Shown in pieces: positions 44,908-60,178 of a stretch of 64,000 bases of DNA (positions are counted from its first letter, which is position 1; every line of letters begins with the position of its first letter). The notes beneath the pieces were generated by a model, which had not been told where the DNA came from, searched no databases, and was given only the letters and a program-made list of their open reading frames with translations. The stretch lies in the NCBI RefSeq assembly GCF_004025535.1, contig NZ_QJRG01000033.1, positions 310,001 to 374,000 on the forward strand, given 5' to 3'. This DNA is from Pseudomonas alkylphenolica (GTDB taxonomy: Bacteria; Pseudomonadota; Gammaproteobacteria; Pseudomonadales; Pseudomonadaceae). A program made the position numbers and the translations under genes.

Positions 44908-46395
44908 ATGCCGACCGTAACCCCACACCTTCTCGGTGCAGTATTGATATGGACGTCCTTCCAGGCACTTGCGGAGCAAACCGAGACCACCACGTCACCT
45001 GGCGCCGTGACGCTAACCAATGCGCAAGAGGAAAACAGCAAGTGGAGCGGAATCGGGCGCCTGTCCCTTCCGAACAACACGCAATGCATCGCCACACTGA
45101 TGGACAGCCGCGACTCACCGACTTCATCGAGTGGCCCTGCCTACGTCGTAACCAGTGGCCATTGCATCGACAAGCGCAATGGCATCATCGTCCAGGATCA
45201 ATTACTGGAAGGTACTGTCAGCTTCAACTTCTTCGTCGATACACAAGAGACACGTAAAACCTTCCCCCTCAAACGCATCGTGTGGAGCAGTATGCAAGGC
45301 ATCGATCTGGCATTGCTGGAGCTGGAAAGCAGCCTGGATGACGTCATCGCCCAGGCAGTTACACCACTTTCCCTGGGCGCTAGCCCTGCTGCCGGCAGTC
45401 CGGTCAAGGTGATTGGTGAACCCAGCCGGCCTGACCAGGGACTGCGCCTGGCAACCTGCTCGGAAGACACCGCAGACGTGGTCATCGAAACACCCTGGGT
45501 CTGGCGCAATGTTCGACGCAATCACTGCCCAGGGGTGGCCGAAGGGGCTTCAGGCAGCCCGGTTGTCACAGCGGGTGACAACCTTGTCGTCAGCGTGGTC
45601 AACAGCGTCGCCAGCGAGACGAGCAAGCTGCCCCGCTGCGGCCTGAACAATCCATGTCTTCAACAGGAAGGCCAAGTGCAGAACCACGGCACGACCAATT
45701 ACGCCGCACCGGTTCAACGTATCAAAGGCTGCTTCAAGGACGGTCGGGTCGATTTGAACCTGGAGGGTTGCGACCTGCTCCCCGGCTTTCAATTCAAGGC
45801 GTTGGAGCCCATTAACCGCTTGCAGAAAATTGCTACCAGCGCGGAGGGCGAACCGGTTCTTCCGTCCTGGAATTTGCGGTTCCAGATCGATACCCCAAAC
45901 TATCGCTACAAAACCACCTTGGATCCACTGACCTGTGAGGACCCCATCGGCTACAGCGGTACCATTGCCGCCAGCGAAAACCTGATCGATGTGCCCATCG
46001 GGCCGCAGCCGGGCTGGAACTTCCTTTGCGTAATCGGTGTTCAGGCCCCGGACGAGCGGCCGTCCTACGCATTGATGGGCAATGCCCTGAGCCTGCCGGT
46101 CAAACTCCTTCCCGCTGGTCCGCCCGCTATCAACTTCACCAGCGTGCGGCGGCCTGATGGCGGTGTTGATATCGCCTGGCATCGAGACTCCCCCGACCTG
46201 CTGCTGTACACCATCAAACGCGGTGCCCCGGACGCCGTCGACTGCGATGACCCCACAGGCTATCGTGCGCTGGCGCGCGACCGGCATACCCTCGCGGCGG
46301 CGAAGCTACCCATCAAGTTCTGCACCAAGGCTGTGGATATCCTCAAACAGGAGTCCGCGCCACAGGCCGACATCATCAACGCCAGTGACGACTGA
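44908..46395 (+). CDS. Exported trypsin-like serine protease with two C-terminal repeat domains
   Basis: A 495-aa protein. ATG at 44908 is supported by AGGAG at 7-base spacing and by a signal peptide directly after it (MPTVTPHLLGAVLIWTSFQALA); the frame is open 38 codons earlier. The S1-family triad is complete: His85 in TSGHC, Asp133 in GIDLALLELE, Ser215 in GASGSPVV. Several Cys suggest disulfides. Behind the protease part are two related modules, each beginning with C(E/D)DP(I/T)GY (Cys at residues 343 and 446) and ending in F-C, resembling fibronectin-like domains. Transcribed divergently from giant gene B. Substrate unknown; processing of the giant proteins or of host proteins is possible. 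Confidence 0.85.
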   Translation: MPTVTPHLLGAVLIWTSFQALAEQTETTTSPGAVTLTNAQEENSKWSGIGRLSLPNNTQCIATLMDSRDSPTSSSGPAYVVTSGHCIDKRNGIIVQDQLLEGTVSFNFFVDTQETRKTFPLKRIVWSSMQGIDLALLELESSLDDVIAQAVTPLSLGASPAAGSPVKVIGEPSRPDQGLRLATCSEDTADVVIETPWVWRNVRRNHCPGVAEGASGSPVVTAGDNLVVSVVNSVASETSKLPRCGLNNPCLQQEGQVQNHGTTNYAAPVQRIKGCFKDGRVDLNLEGCDLLPGFQFKALEPINRLQKIATSAEGEPVLPSWNLRFQIDTPNYRYKTTLDPLTCEDPIGYSGTIAASENLIDVPIGPQPGWNFLCVIGVQAPDERPSYALMGNALSLPVKLLPAGPPAINFTSVRRPDGGVDIAWHRDSPDLLLYTIKRGAPDAVDCDDPTGYRALARDRHTLAAAKLPIKFCTKAVDILKQESAPQADIINASDD

Positions 46396-46410
46396 ACTCT
46401 CTGAAACGAC

Positions 46411-46440
46411 AAAGGCCCTGTTCTCGCGAACAGGGCCTTT
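46411..46440. terminator. Bidirectional terminator between protease and betT
   Basis: AAAGGCCCTGTTC and GAACAGGGCCTTT form a 13-bp perfect stem with loop TCGC. Short A and T runs on both sides serve the two converging genes. Confidence 0.9.
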
Positions 46441-46460
46441 GAGGTCATGCATCGAATGGG

Positions 46461-48464
46461 TTAGCTATAAACCCGCCCCAGCAGCTGCCGATGGCTCTCG
46501 AACTGATCGAGTACATCGCGGGTAATCTGGTCAGGCGTGAAGCCCATCAGATCGTATTCCTGGCTGCCGTTCTGCAGGTACACCTCGGCACGGTAGAAAC
46601 GCTGGCGCACTTCGCTTTCGCCTTCGACCGGCGCTTCGCTTGGCGCGGCCAGATAGCCGTCCAGGCTTACTTCGTAAACGAACGGGTTACCCTCTTCCAT
46701 CATCACCCGCAGGCCCATGGTCGAACGCGACTGACCGACACGGGTTTCCACCTCGACACCAAGGTTCTGCAACTGCTGCGCCGCATCCTTGAGTGCTGGG
46801 CTGACCTGCTTGTCCATGAAGCGCTGGACCATGGCCTGGGTCGGTTGCAGGTCGAGCTGGCTCAGGCGCTCGCTGAAACCGCGGCGACCGCGAGCGGCCA
46901 GCTCGGCTTGTTCCTGTTCGATCTGGCTGTCCTGCTTCATGGCCTTGTACAAACCGAACATGAACAGTACCAGCACCACCGAGAACGGCAGCCCGGCCAG
47001 TACCACCATGGTCTGCATGGCGGCGAAGTTGCCGGCGAACAGCAGACCGATGGTTACCAGGGTGATCACCACCGACCAGAACACCACCATCCAGTGCGGC
47101 GCATCCTCGTCGACCTGGCCGCCTTTGCACGAAAGGTTAGCCATCATCACCGCGCCAGAGTCGGCCGGGGTGAGGAACAGCACGAAGCCGACGAACACCG
47201 CCACACCAATGACAATCTTGGCCGCCGGGAAAAATTCCAGCAGTTGGTAGATCGACATCGACGGCTGCTCGAGCGCGGTCTTGCCCAGCTCCACGGCGCC
47301 ATGGTTCATCACCAGGTCCAGCGCGGTGTTGCCGAAGATCGACAGCCAGGCCAGGGTGAAGCCCAGCGGGATCAGCAGCACCCCGGCCACCAGCTCACGC
47401 ACGGTGCGGCCTTTGGAGATACGGGCGATGAACATGCCGACGAACGGGCCCCAGGAAATCCACCAGGCCCAGTAGAACACGGTCCACAGCCCCAGCCAGC
47501 GCTCGGACTTGCCCGCCTCGCTTTCGTAGACGTAGAGGTCGAAGGTCTTCAGCACGATGCCGTTGAGGTAGTCGCCGATGTTCTGCACGAAACCGTTGAG
47601 CAGGTGCAGGGTGTCACCCGCCAGCAGGACGAAGATCAGCAGGCCGCTGAACAACATGATGTTCAGGTTCGACAGGCGACGAATGCCGTTCTCTACGCCA
47701 GACACTGCAGCCACAGTGGCGACGGTGGCCATGACCAGGATCACGATCAGCAGATTGGTCTTGCTGTGGTCCATGCCGAACAGGTATTCCAGGCCCGAGG
47801 CCACCTGCATCGAACCGATGCCCAGGTTGGTCACCAGACCCAGCAGCGTCACGAACATACCGAAGATGTCCACCGCATGACCGGCGCCACCCTTGACCCA
47901 ACGCTCGCCCATCAGTGGGTACAGCGCAGAGCGCAGAGCCAGCGGCTGGTTGTGACGGTAGGCAAAGTAGCCCACGGCCAGGCCGACCAGGGCGTAGATA
48001 GCCCAGCCGTGCAGGCCCCAGTGGAGGAAGGTCAGCTGCAGACCCTGGCGCGCGGCTTCGGCGCTGGCCGAGGTGCCTTCCGGCGGGTTGAAGTAGTGAT
48101 CCAGCGGCTCCGAAGCGCCGAAGTACAGCAGCGAAATGCCGATGCCCGAGGAGAACAGCATGCCGGCCCACGCGCCGTAGCTGAAGTCGGGTTTGTCGTC
48201 CTTGCCGCCCAGCTTGAGCTTGCCGAAGCTGGAGAAGGCCAGAACGATGACGAATACCAGGTAGCCGCCGATCACCAGCATGTAATACCAGCCGAAGCTG
48301 CGCGTCAGCCATGTCTGGGCGACGTTGAGCACTTCGCCGGCTTTTTCCGGTACAGCGATAAGCAAGGCAGTCAGTACAAGGATCAGCAACGCGGAGGTGA
48401 TGAACACCACGCTATTGACCCGGACCCTCTCGGTAGGGGTCTTGATAAGGGAGGCAGAACTCAT
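46461..48464 (-). CDS. betT: High-affinity choline transporter BetT (BCCT family)
   Basis: A 667-aa secondary transporter with 12 membrane helices and a long cytoplasmic C-terminal tail (about residues 510-667), as in osmotically regulated BetT. The BCCT signature region (WTVFYWAWWISWGPFVGMFIARISKGR) is present, including the WWxxWxPF motif of the substrate site. It takes up choline with protons. Divergent from betI with a 420-base region between, so choline and osmotic stress can control both sides. Confidence 0.97.
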   Translation of the reverse strand: MSSASLIKTPTERVRVNSVVFITSALLILVLTALLIAVPEKAGEVLNVAQTWLTRSFGWYYMLVIGGYLVFVIVLAFSSFGKLKLGGKDDKPDFSYGAWAGMLFSSGIGISLLYFGASEPLDHYFNPPEGTSASAEAARQGLQLTFLHWGLHGWAIYALVGLAVGYFAYRHNQPLALRSALYPLMGERWVKGGAGHAVDIFGMFVTLLGLVTNLGIGSMQVASGLEYLFGMDHSKTNLLIVILVMATVATVAAVSGVENGIRRLSNLNIMLFSGLLIFVLLAGDTLHLLNGFVQNIGDYLNGIVLKTFDLYVYESEAGKSERWLGLWTVFYWAWWISWGPFVGMFIARISKGRTVRELVAGVLLIPLGFTLAWLSIFGNTALDLVMNHGAVELGKTALEQPSMSIYQLLEFFPAAKIVIGVAVFVGFVLFLTPADSGAVMMANLSCKGGQVDEDAPHWMVVFWSVVITLVTIGLLFAGNFAAMQTMVVLAGLPFSVVLVLFMFGLYKAMKQDSQIEQEQAELAARGRRGFSERLSQLDLQPTQAMVQRFMDKQVSPALKDAAQQLQNLGVEVETRVGQSRSTMGLRVMMEEGNPFVYEVSLDGYLAAPSEAPVEGESEVRQRFYRAEVYLQNGSQEYDLMGFTPDQITRDVLDQFESHRQLLGRVYS

Positions 48465-48884
48465 TGCACGTAGGCTCCGGGCAGTGCGAGAGAAACGAAA
48501 ACAACCTTTCCCTGAGCAAATGGTGCAATAGCCCCACAGCAGCAGGTGTTATAAAAGCACTCTGAAAAACCGTGATCCCGAATCGATTGCATTGAAAAAA
48601 TCAGATCAAAAGTCCCTCTTCGAGGATTGACCGCGCAGTCAGCGACCGCCCGGCAGATCTGTTCAACGCACCGTTTGCACCCGTAAACACCTTGTGTTTC
48701 GGGGGTTCCACGTCTTTTTGGGGTGCCAATTTGGGCCAATCGACTGTAGGAAAAAGCTGTCAATGGCACAGATTGTCGCAGAGCTTATTCTTTGTTGATT
48801 GAACGTTCAATCAAAACAAAATAGACTGGCCTTCGCCGAGGCAGCCGCTCGTCGACTGCTCGCAGGCCTGAGGAGATTTGCAAA
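48465..48884. other. betT-betI divergent control region
   Basis: 420 bases without a convincing gene. A perfect 20-bp palindrome lies at 48795-48814 near betI. The 330 bases nearer betT are A+T-rich in places (48570-48625) and probably hold the betT promoter, but I see no clear paired hexamers. Confidence 0.6.
48795..48814. promoter_or_regulatory. BetI operator
   Basis: TTGATTGAACGTTCAATCAA is a perfect 20-bp palindrome, 70 bases before the betI ATG. TetR-type repressors bind such sites, and E. coli BetI is known to bind a similar ATTGAACGTTCAAT-type dyad in the bet divergent region; choline relieves it. Confidence 0.85.
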
Positions 48885-49550
48885 ATGCCCAAGGTCGGTA
48901 TGCAACCCATTCGCCGCCAACAGTTGATCGAAGCCACATTGCTGGCGGTCGACCAGGTCGGCATGGGAGATGCCAGCATTGCGCTGATCGCCCGTTTGGC
49001 CGGTGTGTCGAATGGCATCATCAGTCACTACTTTCAGGACAAGAACGGCCTGATCGCAGCGACCATGCGGTACTTGATGAGCGTGCTGAACGAGAACGTC
49101 GCCGCCCGCCGGCAGGCGCTCAAGGACAACAGCCCGCGTGCCCACCTGCAGGTGATCATCGAAGGCAACTTCGACGCCAGTCAGGTCAACGGCCCGGCAA
49201 TGAAAACCTGGTTGGCGTTCTGGTCCACCAGCATGCACCAGCCGTCATTGCACAGGTTGCAGCGGATCAACGATCACCGCTTGTATTCCAACCTGTGCTG
49301 TCAGTTCCGCCGTGTGCTGCCGCTCGCCGAAGCGCGCAGTGCGGCCCGTGGACTGGCAGCGTTGATCGACGGTCTGTGGCTGCGCGGTGCCTTGTCCGGA
49401 GACGCTTTCGACACCGACCAGGCGCAGCAAATCGCTTACGAATACATGGATCTACAACTGGCGAAGCAGACGAGCCCGAACACACAAACCCGGGCCTCTG
49501 AACCATCACGCGCCGCAAATGCCCAACGGGCAGGAGCGCCGCTCGGATAG
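48885..49550 (+). CDS. betI: Choline-responsive repressor BetI (TetR family)
   Basis: A 221-aa TetR-type repressor: helix-turn-helix at about 10-55 ([10 protein letters not shown]...[25 protein letters not shown]), then the BetI ligand domain ([21 protein letters not shown]). GAGGAG precedes the ATG. BetI proteins are usually about 195 aa. Here some 24 extra, Ser/Ala/Arg-rich residues follow [10 protein letters not shown]. First gene of betI-betB-betA. Confidence 0.95.
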   Translation: MPKVGMQPIRRQQLIEATLLAVDQVGMGDASIALIARLAGVSNGIISHYFQDKNGLIAATMRYLMSVLNENVAARRQALKDNSPRAHLQVIIEGNFDASQVNGPAMKTWLAFWSTSMHQPSLHRLQRINDHRLYSNLCCQFRRVLPLAEARSAARGLAALIDGLWLRGALSGDAFDTDQAQQIAYEYMDLQLAKQTSPNTQTRASEPSRAANAQRAGAPLG

Positions 49551-49580
49551 CCAAAAACACAATGCACTTGCGAGGACACT

Positions 49581-51053
49581 ATGGCCCGTTTCGAACTGCA
49601 AAAACTCTACATTGATGGTGGTTATGTCGACGCTTCCAGCGACGCTACCTTTGACGCCATCAACCCGGCCAACGGCGAAGTCCTCGCTCAGGTACAACGT
49701 GCTACCCAAGCCGACGTCGAGCGTGCTGTAGAAAGCGCCGAGCGCGGCCAGAAAGTCTGGGCGGCGATGACTGCCATGCAGCGTTCGCGCATCCTGCGTC
49801 GTGCCGTCGACATCCTGCGTGAGCGCAATGACGAGCTCGCCGCGCTGGAAACCCTGGATACCGGCAAGTCCTACTCCGAAACCCGCTACGTCGACATCGT
49901 CACCGGTGCAGACGTACTGGAGTACTACGCAGGCCTGGTGCCAGCCATTGAAGGCGAGCAGATCCCGCTGCGCGACAGCTCGTTCGTCTACACCCGCCGC
50001 GAGCCACTGGGCGTAACCGTCGGCATCGGTGCCTGGAACTACCCGATCCAGATCGCCCTGTGGAAATCCGCACCTGCCCTGGCGGCCGGTAACGCGATGA
50101 TCTTCAAACCGTCGGAAGTCACCTCGCTGACCACCCTGAAGCTGGCCGAGATCTACACCGAAGCCGGCCTGCCGGACGGCGTGTTCAACGTCCTGACCGG
50201 CAGCGGCCGCGAAGTCGGCACCTGGCTGACCGAGCACCCGCGCATCGAAAAAATTTCCTTCACCGGCGGTACCACCACCGGCAAGAAAGTCATGGCCAGC
50301 GCTTCGAGCTCGACGCTCAAGGAAGTCACCATGGAACTGGGTGGCAAGTCGCCGCTGATCATCTGCGAAGACGCCGACCTCGATCGCGCCGCCGACATCG
50401 CCATGATGGCCAACTTCTACAGCTCGGGTCAGGTCTGCACCAACGGTACCCGTGTCTTCATCCCGGCCTCGATGAAAGCGGCTTTCGAAGCCAAGATCGC
50501 CGAGCGCGTTGCGCGCATCCGCGTTGGCAACCCTGAAGACGAGAACACCAACTTCGGCCCGCTGGTCAGCTTCGCCCACATGGAAAGCGTGCTCGGCTAC
50601 ATCGCCAAGGGCAAGGAAGAAGGCGCACGTGTACTGTGCGGCGGCGAGCGCCTGACCGACGGCGAATTCGCCAAGGGCGCGTTCGTTGCACCGACCGTAT
50701 TCACCGACTGCCGTGACGACATGACCATCGTCAAGGAAGAGATCTTCGGCCCGGTAATGAGCATCCTCTCCTACGAAACCGAAGAAGAAGTCATCCGTCG
50801 CGCCAACGACACCGAGTACGGCCTGGCCGCCGGCGTCTGCACCAACGACATCAGCCGTGCGCACCGCATCATCCACCAGCTGGAAGCCGGTATCTGCTGG
50901 ATCAACGCCTGGGGCGAGTCGCCTGCGGAAATGCCGGTTGGCGGCTACAAGCAGTCCGGTGTCGGCCGTGAAAACGGCGTGAGCTCGCTGGCGCAGTACA
51001 CCCGCATCAAATCGGTACAGGTAGAGCTGGGCAACTACAACTCGGTGTTCTGA
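49581..51053 (+). CDS. betB: Betaine aldehyde dehydrogenase
   Basis: A 490-aa NAD(P)+-dependent aldehyde dehydrogenase that makes glycine betaine from betaine aldehyde. The catalytic Glu is in MELGGKSPL and the catalytic Cys in [12 protein letters not shown]; nucleotide-binding [14 protein letters not shown] and [10 protein letters not shown] are intact. The GACACTATG start follows GCGAGGACAC. It lies 30 bases after betI. Confidence 0.98.
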   Translation: MARFELQKLYIDGGYVDASSDATFDAINPANGEVLAQVQRATQADVERAVESAERGQKVWAAMTAMQRSRILRRAVDILRERNDELAALETLDTGKSYSETRYVDIVTGADVLEYYAGLVPAIEGEQIPLRDSSFVYTRREPLGVTVGIGAWNYPIQIALWKSAPALAAGNAMIFKPSEVTSLTTLKLAEIYTEAGLPDGVFNVLTGSGREVGTWLTEHPRIEKISFTGGTTTGKKVMASASSSTLKEVTMELGGKSPLIICEDADLDRAADIAMMANFYSSGQVCTNGTRVFIPASMKAAFEAKIAERVARIRVGNPEDENTNFGPLVSFAHMESVLGYIAKGKEEGARVLCGGERLTDGEFAKGAFVAPTVFTDCRDDMTIVKEEIFGPVMSILSYETEEEVIRRANDTEYGLAAGVCTNDISRAHRIIHQLEAGICWINAWGESPAEMPVGGYKQSGVGRENGVSSLAQYTRIKSVQVELGNYNSVF

Positions 51054-51067
51054 GCACCCCTGTAGCC

Positions 51068-51093
51068 GCGCCCGGTCCGCAAGGCCCGGGCGC
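51068..51093 (+). repeat. Intercistronic hairpin between betB and betA
   Basis: GCGCCCGG and CCGGGCGC form an 8-bp perfect G+C stem with a 10-base loop, 14 bases after the betB stop. There is no T-tract, so it may modulate mRNA stability or the betB/betA ratio rather than end transcription. Confidence 0.5.
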
Positions 51094-51134
51094 TATCCCG
51101 CTTTCCTGCCTACTGCCAACATGAGGGAACAGCA

Positions 51135-52832
51135 ATGTCCCATGAATTCGATTACATCATCGTCGGTGCCGGTTCTGCCGGTAACACCCTGGCGACCCGC
51201 CTGACCGAAGACGAAGGCGTCACTGTTTTGCTGCTCGAAGCCGGCGGCCCGGACTACCGCGCCGACTTCCGCACCCAGATGCCGGCCGCCCTGGCTTTTC
51301 CGCTGCAGGGCCGCCGCTACAACTGGGCCTACGAGACCGATCCGGAGCCGCACATGGACGGCCGCCGCATGGAGTGCGGTCGCGGCAAGGGCCTGGGTGG
51401 CTCGTCGTTGATCAACGGCATGTGCTACATCCGTGGTAACGCCATGGACTTCGACGGCTGGGCTGAACTGCCAGGCCTGGAAGACTGGACCTACCTGGAC
51501 TGCCTGCCGTACTTCCGCAAGGCGGAAACCCGCGACATCGGCGCGAACGACTACCACGGCGGCGAAGGCCCGGTCAGCGTGACCACGCCGAAAGCCGGCA
51601 ACAACCCGCTGTTTCACGCCATGGTCGAAGCCGGCGTGCAGGCCGGTTACCCGCGTACCGAAGACCTCAACGGCTACCAGCAGGAAGGTTTCGGTCCGAT
51701 GGACCGTACCGTGACGCCCAAAGGCCGTCGCTCCAGCACCGCCCGCGGTTACCTGGACACCGCCAAGAAGCGTTCGACCCTGACCATCGTCACCCACGCC
51801 CTGACCGATCGCGTGCTGTTCGACGGCAAGCGCGCCGTTGGCGTGACCTACCTGGTCGGCGCCAGCGAAGAGCGCGTGGAAGCCCGTGCGCGCAAGGAAG
51901 TCATCGTCTGCAGCGGCGCCATCGCTTCGCCGCAACTGCTGCAACGCTCCGGTGTCGGCCCGGCCGAATTGCTGAAAAGCCTGGACATTCCGGTGGTCCA
52001 CGACCTGCCGGGCGTTGGTGAAAACCTGCAGGACCACCTCGAGCTGTACCTGCAATACGCCTGTACCCAACCGGTGTCCCTGTATCCGTCGCTGCTCTGG
52101 TACAACCAGCCGGCCATTGGTGCCGAGTGGCTGTTCAACGGTACCGGTATCGGCGCCAGCAACCAGTTCGAGGCCGGTGGTTTCATCCGCACCCGCCCTG
52201 AATTCAAGTGGCCGAACATCCAGTACCACTTCCTCCCGGTGGCGATTAACTACAACGGCAGCAATGGCGTACAGGAACACGGTTTCCAGGCGCACATGGG
52301 TTCGATGCGTTCGCCAAGCCGCGGCCGTATCCAGGCCAAGTCGAAAGACCCACGCCAGCACCCGAGCATCCTGTTCAACTACATGGCCACCGAGCAGGAC
52401 TGGCAGGAGTTCCGTGACGGTATCCGCCTGACCCGTGAAATCATGGCCCAGCCGGCGCTGGACGCCTACCGTGGCCGTGAAATCAGCCCGGGTGCCGACG
52501 TGCAGACGGACGAGGAACTGGACACGTTCATCCGTGAACACGCCGAAACCGCGTTTCACCCGTCCTGCTCGTGCAAGATGGGCACCGACGACATGGCCGT
52601 GGTCGATGGCCAGGGTCGCGTGCATGGCATGCAGGGTCTGCGCGTGGTCGATGCCTCGATCATGCCGATCATCATCACCGGTAACCTCAACGCCACCACG
52701 ATCATGATCGCCGAGAAAATCTCCGACAAGATCCGTGGCCGCCAGTCGTTGCCGCGTAGCACTGCCAAGTACTACGTTGCCAAGGATGCACCGGTAAAAG
52801 GCAAAGCGATGCGTGAGCTCAAGCAGGCGTAG
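51135..52832 (+). CDS. betA: Choline dehydrogenase
   Basis: A 565-aa FAD-dependent GMC oxidoreductase that oxidises choline to betaine aldehyde at the membrane. FAD-binding [16 protein letters not shown] near the N-terminus, [17 protein letters not shown], and the GMC signature [10 protein letters not shown] with active-site His in HPSCSCKMG are present. RBS GAGGGAA. Ends the bet operon before a REP palindrome and a terminator. Confidence 0.98.
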   Translation: MSHEFDYIIVGAGSAGNTLATRLTEDEGVTVLLLEAGGPDYRADFRTQMPAALAFPLQGRRYNWAYETDPEPHMDGRRMECGRGKGLGGSSLINGMCYIRGNAMDFDGWAELPGLEDWTYLDCLPYFRKAETRDIGANDYHGGEGPVSVTTPKAGNNPLFHAMVEAGVQAGYPRTEDLNGYQQEGFGPMDRTVTPKGRRSSTARGYLDTAKKRSTLTIVTHALTDRVLFDGKRAVGVTYLVGASEERVEARARKEVIVCSGAIASPQLLQRSGVGPAELLKSLDIPVVHDLPGVGENLQDHLELYLQYACTQPVSLYPSLLWYNQPAIGAEWLFNGTGIGASNQFEAGGFIRTRPEFKWPNIQYHFLPVAINYNGSNGVQEHGFQAHMGSMRSPSRGRIQAKSKDPRQHPSILFNYMATEQDWQEFRDGIRLTREIMAQPALDAYRGREISPGADVQTDEELDTFIREHAETAFHPSCSCKMGTDDMAVVDGQGRVHGMQGLRVVDASIMPIIITGNLNATTIMIAEKISDKIRGRQSLPRSTAKYYVAKDAPVKGKAMRELKQA

Positions 52833-52851
52833 TAACCCTGCACCGGCCTCT

Positions 52852-52894
52852 TCGCGGCTAAAGCCGCTCCTTGTAGGAGCGGCTTTAGCCGCGA
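52852..52894. repeat. REP palindrome pair after betA
   Basis: Arms at 52852-52871 and 52875-52894 are perfectly complementary over 20 bases with a TGT loop, and hold the core GCGGCTAAAGCCGCTCC. This is a different REP sub-family from the pair after ntrC (core AAGCCCGCTCC there, AAAGCCGCTCC here). Confidence 0.93.
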
Positions 52895-52913
52895 TAGGGC
52901 CATTCCAGGCAAC

Positions 52914-52947
52914 ACAAAAAAAGGCACCCATCGCGGTGCTTTTTTTT
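52914..52947 (+). terminator. Rho-independent terminator after betA
   Basis: A-tract, GCACC (52924-52928), loop, GGTGC (52935-52939) and eight T. The stem is short but the T-tract is strong. Confidence 0.8.
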
Positions 52948-53061
52948 CATCTGCAGAAACGCTTTACATGCTGCCAATTCATCAGGTTAGAATCGATTGG
53001 CACGCGAACTGCTTATCCACAGCTGATCGCCCCCTTCCTGCTTTTCCCCGGAGTACTGCCT

Positions 53062-54804
53062 TTGGATGCGTCCACCATCAATAGCCTGTTCTTGATCGGC
53101 GCATTGCTGGTAGGTGCAAGTATTCTGGTCAGCTCGCTGTCATCACGCCTGGGCATCCCGATCCTGGTCATCATTCTTGCCGTCGGCATGCTCGCTGGCG
53201 TCGATGGCGGCGGCATCATTTTCAATAACTACCCGACCGCTTACCTGGTGGGCAACCTGGCACTGGCGGTGATCCTCCTCGATGGCGGCTTGCGCACGCG
53301 CGTGGCGAGTTTTCGCGTCGCCCTCTGGCCCGCACTGTCGCTGGCCACGGTAGGCGTACTGATCACCACCGGCCTGACCGGCATGGTCGCCGCCTGGCTG
53401 TTCAACCTGAGCCTGATACAGGGCCTGCTAATCGGCGCAATCGTTGGCTCTACGGATGCTGCGGCGGTGTTTTCCCTGCTCGGCGGCAAAGGCCTGAACG
53501 AACGGGTAACCGCGACGCTGGAAATCGAGTCGGGCAGTAACGACCCGATGGCCGTGTTTCTCACCGTGACCCTGATCGACATGATTGCCAGCGGCCAGAC
53601 CGGCCTGCACTGGAGCCTGTTGACCCACCTGCTGCGCGAATTCGGTATCGGCGGCCTGCTGGGCCTGGGTGGCGGCTGGCTGATGCTGCAACTGGTCAAC
53701 CGCATCAACCTGGCCGGTGGCCTGTACCCGATCCTGGTAGTGGCTGGCGGACTGGTAGTGTTCTCCCTCACCAACGCCTTGCACGGCAGCGGCTTCCTCG
53801 CGGTGTACCTGTGCGGCCTGGTGCTGGGCAACCGGCCGATCCGCAGCCGCCATGGCATTTTGCACATGCTCGACGGCATGGCCTGGCTGGCCCAGATCGG
53901 CATGTTCCTGGTGCTGGGGCTGCTGGTTACCCCGCACGACCTGCTACCCATCGCCCTGCCCGCCCTGGGCCTGGCGTTGTGGATGATCATCTTCGCCCGG
54001 CCGTTGTCGGTGGTGGCCAGCCTGCTGCCGTTCAAGGCCTTCCACGGCCGCGAGAAAGCCTTCATTTCCTGGGTCGGATTGCGCGGTGCGGTACCGATCA
54101 TTCTGGCAGTGTTCCCGTTGATGGCCGGGTTACCCGATGCCCAGCTGTTCTTCAACCTGGCGTTCTTTATCGTGCTGGTTTCGCTGCTGGTGCAGGGCAC
54201 CAGCCTGCCGTGGGTGGCCAAGCTGCTCAAGGTCACGGTACCACCAGACCCGGCGCCCATCTCCCGCTCGGCCCTCGAAGTGCACATCACCAGCGAGTGG
54301 GAACTGTTCGTTTATCGCCTGGGTGCGGAAAAATGGTGCATCGGCGCAGCACTGCGCGAACTGAAAATGCCCGAAGGCACCCGTATTGCTGCCCTGTTTC
54401 GTGGCCAGCAACTGCTCCATCCGTCGGGAAGTACCACCCTGGAAGTCGATGACCTGCTCTGCGTGATCGGCCACGAACACAACCTTCCAGCCCTCGGCAA
54501 GCTGTTCAGTCAGGCGCCACAGCGTGGTCTCGATCTGCGTTTCTTCGGCGACTTTGTGCTCGAAGGTGACGCAGAACTGGGGGCTGTAGCGGCGTTGTAC
54601 GGTTTGCCGCTCGCCGGCCAGGACCCGCACATGCCCCTGAGCCGCTTCATTGCACAGAAGGTTGGCGGTGCACCGGTCGTCGGCGACCAGATCGAATGGA
54701 ACAACACGCTCTGGACAGTGGCGGTGATGGAAGGGAACAAGATCAGCAAAGTGGGCGTCAAATTCCCCGAAGGAACTCGACCCGGCCCCGGGTTGTTCCT
54801 TTAA
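53062..54804 (+). CDS. nhaP2: K+/H+ antiporter, CvrA/NhaP2 family
   Basis: A 580-aa CPA1 cation/proton antiporter. About 12-13 membrane helices to near residue 395 (start [21 protein letters not shown]), then a cytoplasmic TrkA-C-like domain and a C-terminal CorC-HlyC-like domain. Key residues in the membrane core: [13 protein letters not shown] and [13 protein letters not shown] (the conserved ND pair). The start is TTG at 53062 (the nearby ATG is out of frame), preceded by GGAG at 9 bases. Probably expels K+ for osmotic and cell-volume control; its neighbour is mscK. Confidence 0.92.
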   Translation: MDASTINSLFLIGALLVGASILVSSLSSRLGIPILVIILAVGMLAGVDGGGIIFNNYPTAYLVGNLALAVILLDGGLRTRVASFRVALWPALSLATVGVLITTGLTGMVAAWLFNLSLIQGLLIGAIVGSTDAAAVFSLLGGKGLNERVTATLEIESGSNDPMAVFLTVTLIDMIASGQTGLHWSLLTHLLREFGIGGLLGLGGGWLMLQLVNRINLAGGLYPILVVAGGLVVFSLTNALHGSGFLAVYLCGLVLGNRPIRSRHGILHMLDGMAWLAQIGMFLVLGLLVTPHDLLPIALPALGLALWMIIFARPLSVVASLLPFKAFHGREKAFISWVGLRGAVPIILAVFPLMAGLPDAQLFFNLAFFIVLVSLLVQGTSLPWVAKLLKVTVPPDPAPISRSALEVHITSEWELFVYRLGAEKWCIGAALRELKMPEGTRIAALFRGQQLLHPSGSTTLEVDDLLCVIGHEHNLPALGKLFSQAPQRGLDLRFFGDFVLEGDAELGAVAALYGLPLAGQDPHMPLSRFIAQKVGGAPVVGDQIEWNNTLWTVAVMEGNKISKVGVKFPEGTRPGPGLFL

Positions 54805-54843
54805 ACTCATTACTTCGCCCCTGCTTGCTAGAACATTCTGCCT

Positions 54844-59716
<4,873 letters not shown>

Positions 59717-59743
59717 CCGCCATAGCGAAACCCTGGAGCCCCC

Positions 59744-60178
59744 ATGACCGATTCACTGGTAATACCCTGTCCGCACTGCAACGGCCTGAACCGCATTCCT
59801 GCCGGGCGCCTCGGCGACACGCCCAAATGCGGCCGCTGCAAAAGCCCGGTGTTGCTGAGCAAACCTTTCGACCTCAAGCAAGGCGACTACGCCAGCCAGA
59901 TCAAAGGCGACCTGCCGTTGCTGATCGACGTCTGGGCTGACTGGTGCGGGCCGTGCAAATCCTTTGCACCGACCTTCGAGCAGGCTGCCAGCCAGTTGAG
60001 CGGGCGCTGCCGCCTGGCCAAGCTGGACAGCGAGGCCAACCAGCAACTGGCGGGGCAATTGGCGATTCGTTCGATTCCCAGCCTGATCCTGTTCAAAAAT
60101 GGCCGGGAAGTGGCGCGCCAGAGTGGTGCTTTCCCACTCCAGCAACTCCTGGAGTGGTTGCGTAGCCAAGGGGTTTAG
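59744..60178 (+). CDS. trxC: Thioredoxin 2 (zinc-binding)
   Basis: A 144-aa thioredoxin with an N-terminal zinc finger (CPHCNG and CGRCKS) and the active site WCGPCK. The cis-Pro loop SIPSLILF is intact. Usually induced by oxidative stress. It is 27 bases after selO in the same direction and overlaps the convergent parA-like gene by 4 bases at the stop codons. Confidence 0.96.
   Translation: MTDSLVIPCPHCNGLNRIPAGRLGDTPKCGRCKSPVLLSKPFDLKQGDYASQIKGDLPLLIDVWADWCGPCKSFAPTFEQAASQLSGRCRLAKLDSEANQQLAGQLAIRSIPSLILFKNGREVARQSGAFPLQQLLEWLRSQGV

Noticed and set aside
46491..48473. 660-codon plus-strand frame opposite betT
   Set aside because: Antisense shadow; betT is full length with clear BCCT motifs.
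48764..48779. Sigma-54-like TGGCAC...GC before betI
   Set aside because: GG and GC are 11 bases apart instead of 10, and the -12 part reads TCGC; spacing is critical for RpoN.
52813..53061. Upstream extension of the antiporter frame into betA end and REP
   Set aside because: It runs through a REP palindrome and a terminator; the family-type start is the TTG at 53062 with a GGAG before it.
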